From NCBI RefSeq assembly GCF_900112225.1, contig NZ_FOLD01000010.1:1-64000 (forward strand): DNA of 64,000 nt. The letters run 5' to 3'. The position numbers were made by a program, and so were the translations under genes. This document shows positions 17,355-26,828 of the stretch, in pieces. The notes below the pieces were generated by a model. It did no database searches. It was given only the letters and a program-made list of their open reading frames with translations, and was not told the origin of the DNA. The DNA is from Massilia yuzhufengensis. GTDB lineage: Bacteria; Pseudomonadota; Gammaproteobacteria; Burkholderiales; Burkholderiaceae_D. Numbering within the stretch: position 1 is the first letter of the stretch; each line of letters starts with the position of its first letter.

Positions 17355-18649
17355 GGAGAGATCCTGTTGTATGAGGTGGCGCCGTCGACGTCGACATAGC
17401 GGCCAAGGTCTGCGACGGCACGGTAGCGGTCGTACAGCGCCTGGATATACTGCGTGCGAGTCTGCAGGAGCGTCCGCTGGGCGTCGAGGACGTCGAGGAA
17501 ACTGAACTTGCCTGCTTCAAATCCGGTGACGGCCGCATCGAACACACGCTGCGCCCTCGGCAAAATATCCTGGCGCATGGTGCGTACCTGTTCTCGGGAG
17601 AGCTGTGCACGCTGGTAGGCAGCAGTCAACGATTGGTGAAGGCGCAGCTGCTCCGCTTCGAGTTCAGTACGTGCCTTTTCAGCCCGGGAGAGCGACGCCT
17701 GGAGACTGCCCTGATTCCGGTTAAACAAGGGAATTGGCACCGAAACGCCGAGCACGGTTTGCGAGCGTCCGATTTCGTCATCCTTTTGTCTGCCGACGAT
17801 GAGCGTCAAATCAGGAATGCGCTGGGAACGGTCGAGGCCTACCTGGGCTACCTCACGCTCTACCTGTAGGCGGGAGCGCCGCAGCTGGGGCGAGGCGTCC
17901 AGCCGACGCTGCAGCACGTCCAGTGCCGGGGCAGGCGCCAGGTCCAGCTCGGGTATCACGAGCGGCTGCGATATCGCGGTGGTTTCCCCCCAGTAGGCAG
18001 CTAATGTGTGCAAGGCGATGGACAGTTCGTTCTGGGCCTGTGAAAGTTCTAGCCGGGCCGCTGCCTGGGCGACGCCGGCGCGATCCTGCTCGACAGGCGA
18101 TACTCGCCCGGCTGCGACCCGTTTTTCCGCCGCAACGGCAGCCTTGCTGGCCACGTCGAGCGAAGCCTGGGCCACTTGCAGCCGCTCATGCGCACCAAGT
18201 GCGTCGAAATAGGCGCTGGTGACATCGGCGCGCAGGTCTATGCGCGCAACGCCAAGATTCCCTTCGGCGAGGCTGCGCTCGGTCTCCGCAAGCCTAATGC
18301 GGGCCGAGCGCTTGCCTCCGAGTTCGAGCACCTGGCTAACCTGAACTGTTTGGGTGCGGGTGCCGCGCTGGGTTCCCTCACGCACGTACGAGACCTCTGG
18401 ATTGCGAAACACGGCGGCCTGGCGGCGCGCACCCTGGGCAATCGCCACGTCGAGCGCGGCTGCGCGCAGTGTCGGATTGGCCGCCAGGGCCTTAGCAACT
18501 GCCTGCTCGAGTGTCAGGGGCGAGCTCGTGGCCGGGAAGGGCTGCTGGGTTGCCTCAGGCAGAACTTGCTGCGCTGTCATCTGCGCAGCACTCGGTAACG
18601 CCTGTGAAAATAGCACAGCCGCCCCGAGGACGAAAAATTTTGGATGCAT
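17351..18649 (-). CDS. czcC: Outer-membrane factor CzcC (TolC family)
   Basis: The 432-residue TolC-type protein provides the outer-membrane channel for CzcCBA. It has a signal peptide (residues 1-22, cleavage near SAAQ) and two repeated OEP domains with the usual Ala/Leu/Gln-rich coiled helices, such as LTLEQAVAKALAANPTL and the matching second half. The start at 18649 is 109 bases after the czcI stop. The overlap with czcB indicates a single czcCBA transcript, probably including czcI. Confidence 0.94.
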   Translation of the reverse strand: MHPKFFVLGAAVLFSQALPSAAQMTAQQVLPEATQQPFPATSSPLTLEQAVAKALAANPTLRAAALDVAIAQGARRQAAVFRNPEVSYVREGTQRGTRTQTVQVSQVLELGGKRSARIRLAETERSLAEGNLGVARIDLRADVTSAYFDALGAHERLQVAQASLDVASKAAVAAEKRVAAGRVSPVEQDRAGVAQAAARLELSQAQNELSIALHTLAAYWGETTAISQPLVIPELDLAPAPALDVLQRRLDASPQLRRSRLQVEREVAQVGLDRSQRIPDLTLIVGRQKDDEIGRSQTVLGVSVPIPLFNRNQGSLQASLSRAEKARTELEAEQLRLHQSLTAAYQRAQLSREQVRTMRQDILPRAQRVFDAAVTGFEAGKFSFLDVLDAQRTLLQTRTQYIQALYDRYRAVADLGRYVDVDGATSYNRISP

Positions 18650-18758
18650 GAATAACTCCGGTCATTGAAAACGAAGGCTATTCAGCAGCGAGACGTATCG
18701 GGCTGGCCAACCGGCCTCCCGCACAACGATAAATGGATATATACGATCTGCCGCCGAA

Positions 18759-19127
18759 TCAAACGGCAGAGATCCATTGGGGCCGATCTGGCCGATCGGA
18801 ATGCAAGGAAGAATAGTGCAGCAAAGTAGCCGGCGGCACGAGGCGGACAGGCTCGACGATCGCTAAGGGTACCGGAAGAGCAGCGACCGACAGCGAAATG
18901 TGGGTGCAGGACGAGCAGTGCGAATGCACACTTGCTTTCTTTGCCGAGCCAGAGGGCTGGTCCTTCCCGTCGAACGCGAATTTATGAACATCGGCTTCGG
19001 ACGAGTGGTGTCCGAAATGCTGAGCGGCAAGGCCCGACTCATGCTCGCAATACGCAGCGACCACGCTCCAGCTGAGCTGGAGAGCAAGAATCGTCAAGAC
19101 GAGGTAGATGAAGCGTCGGGCGGCCAT
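18759..19127 (-). CDS. czcI: CzcI-type periplasmic regulator/accessory protein
   Basis: The 122-residue exported protein has a signal peptide (LVLTILALQLSWSVVA), then the family pattern AYCEHESG...HFGHH, a spaced Cys pair (HSHCSSCTH) and a terminal DRPDRPQW. These match CzcI, which precedes czcCBA in Cupriavidus and is thought to tune expression of the operon. The His and Cys residues can bind metal. A TATACT box ends only 7 bases before the ATG, so the message may be leaderless. No ribosome binding site is seen. Confidence 0.88.
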   Translation of the reverse strand: MAARRFIYLVLTILALQLSWSVVAAYCEHESGLAAQHFGHHSSEADVHKFAFDGKDQPSGSAKKASVHSHCSSCTHISLSVAALPVPLAIVEPVRLVPPATLLHYSSLHSDRPDRPQWISAV

Positions 19128-19134
19128 GGGAATG

Positions 19135-19163
19135 AGTATAGCATGAGACAGCGGTTGTCTTTA
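19135..19163 (-). promoter_or_regulatory. Putative czcI-czcCBA promoter with inverted repeat
   Basis: The minus strand carries TGCTATACT, an extended -10, at 19143-19135, directly upstream of the czcI ATG. An inverted repeat AGACA-N5-TGTCT lies at 19146-19160 in the spacer region and could be an operator. The -35 is weak (TAAAGA at 17-bp spacing), as expected of an activated promoter. Confidence 0.55.
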
Positions 19164-19631
19164 GCACCGCACGGAACCAATAGCCTTGATGTCAGAGTTT
19201 TTGCGGCATGTCCGGCAGCATGGATCTGATAGTGCTGAAAGAGCTCTCAGGGAGAGGCAAACGTCTACACCGTCCAGACATAATGAAGGATCTTCGACAG
19301 CGAAATCAGTCAAATGCCGGAGTTTTCGGGGTTTTCCAGCATGAGTCGTTTAATAATTGGCGATCGAAGAGGCAAGCACGAGCCGTCCCTTCCTGAAACG
19401 ACGCGGCCCGCTAAGTGGGGCGTGAGATTGACACTGTCTTCCGCATTTTAAAAAAAAATCGGAATTCGGTAGCTGTCGGGTGTTCCGATCTCATCAGACT
19501 GTTCCACAATTTTCCGCCACGATGCTCCAGCTGAGCTGCAGCATCGTGATTGTCAGAAAAGCATAAAAAAAGGCATGCCATGGAACAAGTACAGCAGGGC
19601 CTCCTGCATTGGAATACTCCGCCATTTTCCT
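19164..19631. other. Intergenic stretch between czcI and the CDF gene, with a czcI relic
   Basis: There is no intact gene. It contains an A-rich run near 19448-19458 and a broken copy of the czcI signal-peptide region at 19494-19582. Confidence 0.6.
19494..19582 (-). pseudogene. Remnant of a second czcI gene (5' part)
   Basis: The minus strand reads FFYAFLTITMLQLSWSIVA and then ENC before a TGA at 19496-19494. This closely matches the intact czcI signal region FIYLVLTILALQLSWSVVA followed by AYC. Both copies share the DNA GCTCCAGCTGAGCTG. The rest of the gene is missing, and the frame upstream of a seven-T run has no matching start. It records a lost czcI duplicate, or recombination between two czc loci. 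Confidence 0.8.
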
Positions 19632-20531
19632 TCAGTCCTGACGTCTTTTTTGAACCTCGGACTCTGTGCCCGTTTTCTCTTGCGCCTCGATCTCGACCGC
19701 AATGTGTTCGAACGCTTTGTCGCCAATAAGGTTTTTCACCTGCGACTTGATCAATAAGGCTTGGTCGGCAATGGCTGCCGGCGAGACGACGACATGGGTT
19801 GTCAGGACATGTTTTTCGCCGTCGATCGACCAGCTATGGGTATCGTGGACATCGATTACCTCGGGAATAGCCTTGACCGCAGTTTCAAAGGCGGGAAGGT
19901 CGAAGGTGGACGGAGTCCGCTGCAGGAAAACCTCGAAGAACTTCCGGAGATTGCGGAAAACATTCCACAACACGAAGAGCGAAATACCGATCGATAGGGC
20001 CGGATCGATCCAGGGGAGTTCCCAGACTGCCATCACTGCGGCGCCAATCAGCACCGCAATCCAGCCGAGGGTGTCTTCCAGCAGGTGCCAGCTGACGACT
20101 TTCTCGGTCAGCGACTCCCCCTTGCGAACACGCAGAACCGCTGCGCCATTGAAGATGACGCCAACCACCGCCAGCACGATCATACCCGTCGCGTTGACTT
20201 CCTGCGGATCGAGAAGGCGCTGCGCTGCGTTCCACAGGATGAAGCCGATGCCGGCAATTAATACGATACCGGTGATCAGGCCGCCAAGCAGTGAGTATCG
20301 TGCGTAGCCATAGGTGTCTTTTGGCGTGCTGCCGTGCTTTGAAAGCCGGTCGAAGTACCAGGCAAGTCCGAGCGAGATCGAGTCGCCGAGGTCATGCACG
20401 GCGTCGCTGAGAATGGCAACGCTATTTGTCCATAGTCCGCCGGCGAATTCGATCAGCGTGAACGTGAGGTTCAGCAGAAAGGCAAGCTTGAGGTTGCCGC
20501 TGCTGTGGCTGTGGCTGTGTTCGCCTCCCAT
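19632..20531 (-). CDS. CDF-family cation efflux protein (second copy)
   Basis: The 299-residue CDF transporter starts MGGEHSHSHSSGN at the ATG at 20531, with GAGG about 11 bases upstream. The helix motifs AILSDAVHDLGDSISLGLAW and SWHLLEDTLGWIAVL hold the metal-binding residues, and the cytoplasmic domain has DVHDTHSWSIDGEK. It differs clearly from czcD at 10970-11920, so it is not a recent duplicate. It lies downstream of merT-merP on the same strand and may be controlled by the MerR-type promoter. A longer frame to 20822 exists, but the chosen start looks like the CDF N terminus. Confidence 0.88.
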   Translation of the reverse strand: MGGEHSHSHSSGNLKLAFLLNLTFTLIEFAGGLWTNSVAILSDAVHDLGDSISLGLAWYFDRLSKHGSTPKDTYGYARYSLLGGLITGIVLIAGIGFILWNAAQRLLDPQEVNATGMIVLAVVGVIFNGAAVLRVRKGESLTEKVVSWHLLEDTLGWIAVLIGAAVMAVWELPWIDPALSIGISLFVLWNVFRNLRKFFEVFLQRTPSTFDLPAFETAVKAIPEVIDVHDTHSWSIDGEKHVLTTHVVVSPAAIADQALLIKSQVKNLIGDKAFEHIAVEIEAQEKTGTESEVQKRRQD

Positions 20532-20689
20532 TAATCGATCCTCATCAGCAATTCCAGTCAAGGTTCTTGTCAGGCCGTTCGATGTAATGTCGAGCATGTT
20601 ACCGCCATGCGCAAAAACGCGACGCCCGCCACTCACTTCCGGGATACGTTGATCAGGCGCTTGATCGCAGATGTCAAAGACGACGCAGG

Positions 20690-20902
20690 TCAGCCGCAGC
20701 ACGGATGGTCCAGTTGAATCGGCGGGCACTTCATCGTGCCGTACGAGCAAAAGACGCAGCAGTCGCCAGTCTTCGGGCGCAGCACGACCTCGCACCCTTC
20801 GCATGCGTAGTAGAACTGGCATGCATCAGTCGGCATGGTTTCCTCTTTGCTGTGGCCGCAATGCGGACAGGTCAGGACCGACTCCAGGATAGCTTTGGTC
20901 AT
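20690..20902 (-). CDS. Small Cys-rich protein with GDCCVFCSYG motif
   Basis: The 70-residue cytoplasmic protein has four Cys clusters: LTCPHCGHSKEE, YYACEGCEVVL, GDCCVFCSYG, and CPPIQ with a terminal HPCCG. Two CxxC pairs and a vicinal Cys pair suggest a metal-binding, probably zinc-ribbon-like, protein. Proteins with this GDCCVFCSYG...CPPIQ block are known as uncharacterised companions of merT/merP genes. The ATG at 20902 follows the merP stop by 4 bases, so it belongs to the same transcript. The specific function is unknown. Confidence 0.8.
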   Translation of the reverse strand: MTKAILESVLTCPHCGHSKEETMPTDACQFYYACEGCEVVLRPKTGDCCVFCSYGTMKCPPIQLDHPCCG

Positions 20903-20906
20903 TGGG

Positions 20907-21185
20907 CTATTTCCTGGCATTCGATAGGAAGCCTGCGTCGGCTGTCGCTTTCGTCAGCATCGCCGCGCTGGCCTTGTCGGGGTCCACCCGTACGGTGGCC
21001 GTCTTGCGCTCGTAATCGATTTTCACGTCGCTGACGCCCGGAACCTGCTGTAGCGCCTTCTTGACAGTAATCGGGCAAGTTGCGCAGGTCATGTTCTGCA
21101 CGTCGAGGGTGAGGGTTTGTGTCGTGCCGGCGACGGCTGAACCGGCCAGCAATAAGCCGGCGATCGCGATGTTATAGATGCGCAT
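20907..21185 (-). CDS. merP: Periplasmic mercury-binding protein MerP
   Basis: The 92-residue HMA-fold protein has a signal peptide (residues 1-19, cleavage after AVA). Its metal site VQNMTCATCPITVKK contains the GMTCxxC-type Cys pair, with Gly replaced by Asn. MerP passes Hg2+ to MerT in known systems. It is 12 bases downstream of merT. The fold is complete. Confidence 0.92.
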   Translation of the reverse strand: MRIYNIAIAGLLLAGSAVAGTTQTLTLDVQNMTCATCPITVKKALQQVPGVSDVKIDYERKTATVRVDPDKASAAMLTKATADAGFLSNARK

Positions 21186-21197
21186 CGAATAATCCTT

Positions 21198-21536
21198 TTA
21201 GTAGAACAGCGAGGCGTACAAGGGAAAGGTCAGCAGCAGTATGACCGGCAATGAAACAAGCCAGAACAAGATGCGTTGATTTCTGAGGATGCGGTCATCG
21301 GAACAGGCTTCAGCCGGCGTGCACGCACGCCGGCGCAGATACAAGCTATTGAATGCCATGCCGAGGCACAGTGCCGTAAGCGCGGTGAGATAGAGGCTAT
21401 AGGATTCGAACGCAATCAGGAGAGACGCCCAACCGCCGCCGATACCCAGCAATAGCAGAATGAGCGGCCCCGCACAACAAGCCGATGCACCCAGCGCAGC
21501 CAGCACACCTGCGACTAAAGGCCCTTTGGTTCCCAT
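21198..21536 (-). CDS. merT: Mercuric transport protein MerT
   Basis: The 112-residue inner-membrane protein has three hydrophobic segments. The first helix carries the vicinal Cys pair in GASACCAGPLILLLLG, which accepts Hg2+ from MerP; a loop Cys pair appears as ACTPAEACSDD. The ATG at 21536 is downstream of the mer operator, in the right place for the divergent transcript. In known operons MerT imports Hg2+ for reduction by MerA, yet merA is absent here. Confidence 0.9.
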   Translation of the reverse strand: MGTKGPLVAGVLAALGASACCAGPLILLLLGIGGGWASLLIAFESYSLYLTALTALCLGMAFNSLYLRRRACTPAEACSDDRILRNQRILFWLVSLPVILLLTFPLYASLFY

Positions 21537-21570
21537 CTTGTCCCTGTCCCAATCGATTGATCCACAGTTA

Positions 21571-21601
21571 GGATAAACTCCGTATATAGATACGGAGTCA
21601 A
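21571..21601 (-). promoter_or_regulatory. MerR operator and merT promoter with 19-bp spacer
   Basis: A perfect dyad ACTCCGTA-N6-TACGGAGT lies at 21577-21598. On the minus strand the -35 TTGACT (21601-21596) and -10 TTATCC (21576-21571) are 19 bp apart, the stretched spacing that MerR-family activators correct by twisting DNA. The dyad is almost the canonical mer operator. merR starts on the other side at 21606. Confidence 0.93.
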
Positions 21602-21605
21602 GTGT

Positions 21606-22004
21606 ATGCCTGAGAAAATGACGATAAGCCGCTTGGGGACCGCCGCCGGAGTGAACGTCGAAACTGTCCGGTTTTACCAGCGCAGTGGATTGATCGATGA
21701 GCCGGAGCGGCCACGTAGCGGCTACCGCACCTATGGAGACGAACATGTACGCCGGATTCGCTTCGTCAAGCGCGCGCAGCTTCTAGGCTTTACGCTTGAG
21801 GAAATTGCAAGCCTGCTGAAGCTGGAAGGCTCGGGGACATGTTCGAGCACGCGCGCGCTCGCGACGAAAAAGCTCGCCTTGGTGGAGGCAAAGATGGGTG
21901 ACCTCTTTGCGATCAGGACAGCACTGGCCACGATGCTTGCGCGCTGCGACAGCGAAACTCAGGAGACGAGCTGTCCGATCATCCAGGCATTGATCGACGA
22001 CTGA
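21606..22004 (+). CDS. merR: Mercury-type MerR transcriptional regulator
   Basis: The 132-residue MerR-family protein has an N-terminal winged HTH (MTISRLGTAAGVNVETVRFYQRSGL). Its metal site holds Cys79, Cys114 and Cys123. The spacing of 35 and 9 residues between them is exactly that of Cys82, Cys117 and Cys126 of Tn501 MerR, which bind one Hg2+ across the dimer. It should repress and activate the divergent merT promoter. The start at 21606 follows GGAG at 21594-21597. The Cys pattern argues for mercury rather than zinc, cadmium or copper. Confidence 0.93.
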   Translation: MPEKMTISRLGTAAGVNVETVRFYQRSGLIDEPERPRSGYRTYGDEHVRRIRFVKRAQLLGFTLEEIASLLKLEGSGTCSSTRALATKKLALVEAKMGDLFAIRTALATMLARCDSETQETSCPIIQALIDD

Positions 22005-22089
22005 TTCGGCAAGTAAGCTCGGAGCAAGAAAAACAGGATGGTCCGGGCGAGGAAAACGCGCCTTCATGCATGTCCGGCGCGTCTTGAAG

Positions 22090-25000
22090 CTAGGTCTCCT
22101 CATTCTTCCTTTTACCCATGCGCCGCTCTTGCAGCATCCGCCAGGCGGCAGGGATCACGAACAGCGACAGCAGCGGCGCCGTCACCATCCCGCCAACCAT
22201 CGGTGCCGCAATACGCTGCATGACCTCGGAGCCGGCCGCGCTTCCGAACATGATGGGAAGCAGCCCGGCCACGATGACCGCTACCGTCATCGCCTTGGGC
22301 CGTACCCGCAGGAGCGCACCTTCCGTGATGGCTTCCAACACCAGCTCGCTGGTCAGTGCGCGTCCGGCATCGAGCCGGCTCTGAAGCGCATTGCGCAGAT
22401 ATACCTGCATGACGACACCGAATTCCGCCGCCAGCCCTGCCAGAGCGATGAACCCTACCGCCGTTGCGACCGATACCGCGTGACCGAGCAGCCAGACGAG
22501 CCAGAATCCGCCCACGAGTGCGAAGGGCACCGTCGCCATCAGCAGTATCGCTTCGGACGTGGAGCGGAAGGCCAGGTAAAGCAGCAGGAAGATGACCAGC
22601 AAGGTGAGTGGAACCACGGTCATCAGGCGCTCGGACGCGCGCTCGAGATACTCGAACTGCCCCGACCAGCCGATTGCATACCCTGGGGGCAGCGTAACCT
22701 TGTCGCGGACCCGCTCCTGCATCGCACGAACGGCGGTGAGAAGGTCGACCCCGCGGACATCGACATACACCCAGCCGGACAAGCGCGCATTCTCGCTTCG
22801 GATCATCGGGGGACCGTCCATCACGACAATCGTCGTTACGTCGCCAAGGCGAATCTGAGCGCCGCGCGCGGTGACGACCGGCAGTTCGCGCAGGGCCTGC
22901 ACCGAATCTCGGTAGTCCTGCGCGTAGCGCACGTTGATCGGGAAGCGCTGCCGCCCGTCCACGACCTCGCCCACGTTGTCGCCACCGATTGCCGTGGACA
23001 CCACCGTCTGGATGTCGGCCACGCTCATCCCGTAGCGCGCGGCGCGCTGCCGGTCGATGCTGACGTCGATATAGCGGCCGCCGCTGAGCCGCTCGGCGAG
23101 CGCGGAACTGACGCCGGGTACGGACTTGACGGCGGCTTCAATAGCGGTCGTCACCCTGTCGATCTGGCCCAGGTCCGGCCCGGAAACCTTGATGCCGACC
23201 GGCGTCTTGATACCGGTCGAGAGCATGTCGATGCGGTTGCGGATCGGCGGCACCCACACGTTCGACAGGCCCGGCACCCTGACGATGCGGTCAAGTTCCT
23301 CCACTAGCTTCTCTTTGGTCAAGCCAGGCCGCCACTGGTCCTTCGGCTTGAACTGGATCGTAGTCTCGAACATCTCCATCGGCGCCGGGTCGGTCGCGGT
23401 CTCCGCGCGGCCTGCCTTGCCGAAGACCGTGGCCACCTCGGGCACCGTCTTGATCAGCCGATCGGTCTGTTGCAGCAGCTCGCCCGCCTTTGCGGCGGAC
23501 AGGCCGGGCAGGGCCGACGGCATGTAGAGCAGGTCGCCCTCGTTCAGGGGCGGCAGGAACTCACCACCCAGGCGCGAAATGGGAATCGCCGTCAGCATGA
23601 GCGCGATCACGGCGATGCCCAGGGTTGTCTTCGGATGGCGGAGACTGGCGTCGAGCAGCGGACGGTAGCCCTTGATGAGCAGGCGGTTGATCGGGTTGGC
23701 CGACTCCTTCGGAATCCTGCCCCGGATGAGGTAACCCATCAGCACAGGAACCAGGGTGATCGCGAGCCCGGCGGCTGCCGCAAGCGTGTAGGTCTTGGTG
23801 TAGGCAAGAGGTGCAAACAGCTTGCCTTCCTGGGCTTCGAGCGCGAACACCGGAATGAAGGACAGGGTCACGATCAGCAGTGAAAAGAATAGTGCTGGTC
23901 CGACTTCGACCGAAGCCTGGGCAATGATCTCCCAGCGGGTCCTGGCGTCGGGTGCCGCGGCTTCGTTGGCGTCCGCATGGGCCTCTAGGTGCTTGTGCAC
24001 GTTCTCGACCAGGACGAGCGCGGCATCGGTGGCGGCGCCTACGGCAATCGCGATACCCCCGAGCGACATGATGTTGGCATTCACGCCCTGGTAGCGCATG
24101 ACGATGAATGCAGCCAGCACGCACAGCGGCAGGGTGAGGACGGCCACGAGCGCACTGCGCACATGGAACAGGAAGACCGCGCACACGATCGCGACCACGA
24201 CGAATTCTTCAATGAGCTTGCTTCCCAGGTTCGCCACCGATGCGGAGATCAGCGTCGAACGGTCATAGGTCGTGACGATCTCGACACCTTTCGGGAGCGA
24301 GTGCTTCAGTGTCTCGAGCCTTGCCTTCACGGCGGCAATGGTGTGGAGTGCGTTCTTCCCGGACCGCATGATCACAACGCCGCCAGCGACCTCGCCCTGA
24401 CCATTGAGCTCGGCAATACCGCGTCGCATTTCAGGTCCCAGGCGCACCGAGGCGACATCCCTCAGCAGGACCGGCGTGCCGGCTTCGCTCGCGTTCAAGA
24501 CGATGTTGCGGAAGTCCTCCAGGGAACGCAGGTAGCCGTGGGAGCGGACCATGTACTCGGTCTCCGCGATCTCGACGACGGAGCCTCCGGATTCCTGGTT
24601 GGCCTGTGAAACCGCCTCGAGCACCCGGGTGTGGGACATGCCGAACGCGCGCAGCTTGTCGGGGTTGAGGACGATCTGGTACTGCCGGACCATGCCGCCG
24701 ATGCTGGCGACTTCCGCGACGTCGCGAACCGTCTTCAGCTCGAACTTCAGGAACCAGTCATTCAGTGCGCGCAGCTGGCTGAGGTCATGTCGCCCGGTCC
24801 GGTCGACCAGGGCATACTCGAATACCCAGCCCACGCCGGTACCGTCGGGACCCAGCTCGGCCCTCACGCCTGCGGGAAGACGGGCTTGCACCTGGTTGAC
24901 GTACTCGGTCACGCGCGAACGCGCCCAGTACAGGTCGGTCGCGTCATTGAACAGCACGTAGACGAAGGAGTCGCCGAAAAAGGAATAGCCGCGCACGGAG

Positions 25001-25239
25001 GTCGCCCCGGGCACCGACAGCAGGGCGGTGGTCAGGGGATACGTGACCTGGTCTTCGACGAGCTGCGGCGCTTTGCCGGGATACTGGGCGCGAATGATGA
25101 CCTGGGTGTCGGAAAGGTCGGGCAGGGCGTCGAGCGAGGTCGTGCGCAGCGAATGGACGCCCCATGCCGCCAGCAGAGCGGCGGCAAGTAGGACCCAGAC
25201 CCGGGCGGCGATCGCGGCGCGGATGATGCGCGCGATCAT
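22090..25239 (-). CDS. cusA: Copper/silver RND efflux pump CusA
   Basis: The 1049-residue HME-RND pump of the CusCBA complex removes Cu+/Ag+ from the periplasm. The helix 4 signature is [20 protein letters not shown], the monovalent-cation (HME4) type rather than the DFG..DG type of the czcA gene in this window. Met residues expected in the metal path are present in [21 protein letters not shown] and [10 protein letters not shown]. The start at 25239 overlaps the cusB stop by 4 bases. The gene is complete and converges with merR, ending 85 bases from it. Confidence 0.95.
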   Translation of the reverse strand: MIARIIRAAIAARVWVLLAAALLAAWGVHSLRTTSLDALPDLSDTQVIIRAQYPGKAPQLVEDQVTYPLTTALLSVPGATSVRGYSFFGDSFVYVLFNDATDLYWARSRVTEYVNQVQARLPAGVRAELGPDGTGVGWVFEYALVDRTGRHDLSQLRALNDWFLKFELKTVRDVAEVASIGGMVRQYQIVLNPDKLRAFGMSHTRVLEAVSQANQESGGSVVEIAETEYMVRSHGYLRSLEDFRNIVLNASEAGTPVLLRDVASVRLGPEMRRGIAELNGQGEVAGGVVIMRSGKNALHTIAAVKARLETLKHSLPKGVEIVTTYDRSTLISASVANLGSKLIEEFVVVAIVCAVFLFHVRSALVAVLTLPLCVLAAFIVMRYQGVNANIMSLGGIAIAVGAATDAALVLVENVHKHLEAHADANEAAAPDARTRWEIIAQASVEVGPALFFSLLIVTLSFIPVFALEAQEGKLFAPLAYTKTYTLAAAAGLAITLVPVLMGYLIRGRIPKESANPINRLLIKGYRPLLDASLRHPKTTLGIAVIALMLTAIPISRLGGEFLPPLNEGDLLYMPSALPGLSAAKAGELLQQTDRLIKTVPEVATVFGKAGRAETATDPAPMEMFETTIQFKPKDQWRPGLTKEKLVEELDRIVRVPGLSNVWVPPIRNRIDMLSTGIKTPVGIKVSGPDLGQIDRVTTAIEAAVKSVPGVSSALAERLSGGRYIDVSIDRQRAARYGMSVADIQTVVSTAIGGDNVGEVVDGRQRFPINVRYAQDYRDSVQALRELPVVTARGAQIRLGDVTTIVVMDGPPMIRSENARLSGWVYVDVRGVDLLTAVRAMQERVRDKVTLPPGYAIGWSGQFEYLERASERLMTVVPLTLLVIFLLLYLAFRSTSEAILLMATVPFALVGGFWLVWLLGHAVSVATAVGFIALAGLAAEFGVVMQVYLRNALQSRLDAGRALTSELVLEAITEGALLRVRPKAMTVAVIVAGLLPIMFGSAAGSEVMQRIAAPMVGGMVTAPLLSLFVIPAAWRMLQERRMGKRKNEET

Positions 25240-26828
25240 TGCTTGCCGCCCTTCGTTACCACGACCCGCTTGAGCAGGTAGCCATCGGCTCCCTCGATGA
25301 AGTCGAATTCGACGGTCTGGCCGGCCTTGATATCCTTGAACGCATCAGGCGCGGGCTTCATGAAATCCATCGTCATGGGCGGCCATTGCAGTGTAGCGAC
25401 AGGTCCGTGCGACAGCGTGATGGCATCAGCCGAAACCTCCTCCACCTTGCCAACCGCCGTGTGCACGGTTGCAGTGGCCTTGCCTGGCTTCTGCGCCCGT
25501 GCAGGAGCGGCGGGCGGTTTCTTCATCGCGTCCATGCGGTCGGCTGCAGGCGCCTGGCCAATGCCGCCATCGGCGCGTGCCGCCGGTGCCTCACCCGCAA
25601 ATTTGGGCAAGACCGATTTCAGGTTTGCTTCGGAATCGATCAGGAACTGGCCCGAGGCGACGACTTTCTGGCCTTCTTCCAGACCGCTGAGAATCTCGGT
25701 GGCGTCACCGATCTCGCGACCGGTTGTAATGACCACAGGACGCAGCCGGTCGCCCTGTGCGACCAGTACGGTGGAGCGAGTACCCGACGCGATCACTGCT
25801 TCGGTCGGCACTATCAAGCGGGGCTTTGCTGCCGCAGCGCTAAGCCGGACGCGCATCAGCATGCCAGGCATCAGCGATGCGTCGCGGTTGTCCAGTTCAA
25901 TACGGGCCTGGGCGGTCCGGGTCGCGGCATTCACGCCAGGCAAGATTTCCCTCACCTTGCCTTCATGGGTGCGCCTGGCTTCGCCGTCCGCCGTCGCGCT
26001 CACCCGCATGCCGGCTCGCGCGGAGCCGATCAGGGCTTCCGGCACCTCAGCAAGCAGCCAGACAGTCTGCAAGCCGACCACCTTGGCGATCGTCATGCCG
26101 GGTGTGACCTGGGCGCCTTCGCGCGCCCCGAGTTCGCTGACGATCCCGGAAACGGGGGAGGCGAGTAGCTGGTGCGTCTGCACATGTCCGGTACGCTCCA
26201 GCTCCGTGACAAGGGAGTCGGGGATCGAGAGTGCGCGCATGCGCTGGCGGGCGGCGGAGGCAAGCGCCGTGTCGCCTCCGCGTTTGAGCGCGAGGTATTC
26301 CTCCTGGGGGGCGATCCATTCCGGGACGAACACGGAGGCGACGGACTGGCCGCGCCGCACCTGCTGCAGTGGCGCGCGAACGTGGAGCCTGTCGATGTAG
26401 CCGGCGGTACGGCTCTGGATGACCTCCTCGCGGCTCGCATCGAACTGGGTGGTGCCGACCAGATCGAGTGAGTCCGCGACTTCCTCGCGCCGGACCGTTG
26501 CGAACCGGATACCGAGATTCTGCTGGAGGGTCGGCGAGATCTTGATCCCGGCCGACTCGCCCTCGTCGGCATACACCGGGACCAGCTGCATGTCCATGAA
26601 CGGGCTTTTCCCGGGCTTGTCGAAACGCTTGCCAGGGACCATCGGATCATGCCAATACAGGACGCGCCTGCCCGAATCCGATGGGGAGGCTGTGGCAGGC
26701 GCGTTCCTGTCGCCGTGTCCGCCCGCAGCGCCCGCAGACCTGTTCGCACCCAGCCAGTAGCCACCATACCCGATCAAGGCGCCCGCAGCGGCGAGGAGCA
26801 GGATCTTCGTTGCAAGGGAGCGTTTCAT
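25236..26828 (-). CDS. cusB: Periplasmic adaptor CusB with fused C-terminal CusF domain
   Basis: The 530-residue membrane fusion protein of CusCBA has an N-terminal anchor (about residues 8-28). A heavy-metal-binding segment follows with YWHDPMVPG...[13 protein letters not shown], carrying Cu+-binding Met/His residues, and then the usual hairpin and barrel domains. After a Pro/Ala-rich linker (about 415-455) comes a complete CusF-like OB fold. Its [18 protein letters not shown] motif gives His, Trp and two Met, the ligands that bind Cu+ in CusF. The chaperone is thus tethered to the adaptor. ATGA overlaps join it to cusC and cusA. Confidence 0.95.
   Translation of the reverse strand: MKRSLATKILLLAAAGALIGYGGYWLGANRSAGAAGGHGDRNAPATASPSDSGRRVLYWHDPMVPGKRFDKPGKSPFMDMQLVPVYADEGESAGIKISPTLQQNLGIRFATVRREEVADSLDLVGTTQFDASREEVIQSRTAGYIDRLHVRAPLQQVRRGQSVASVFVPEWIAPQEEYLALKRGGDTALASAARQRMRALSIPDSLVTELERTGHVQTHQLLASPVSGIVSELGAREGAQVTPGMTIAKVVGLQTVWLLAEVPEALIGSARAGMRVSATADGEARRTHEGKVREILPGVNAATRTAQARIELDNRDASLMPGMLMRVRLSAAAAKPRLIVPTEAVIASGTRSTVLVAQGDRLRPVVITTGREIGDATEILSGLEEGQKVVASGQFLIDSEANLKSVLPKFAGEAPAARADGGIGQAPAADRMDAMKKPPAAPARAQKPGKATATVHTAVGKVEEVSADAITLSHGPVATLQWPPMTMDFMKPAPDAFKDIKAGQTVEFDFIEGADGYLLKRVVVTKGGKQ

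Noticed and set aside
22066..23307. 413-codon plus-strand frame opposite cusA
   Set aside because: His/Arg/Gln-rich antisense shadow without a family match; cusA on the other strand is complete.
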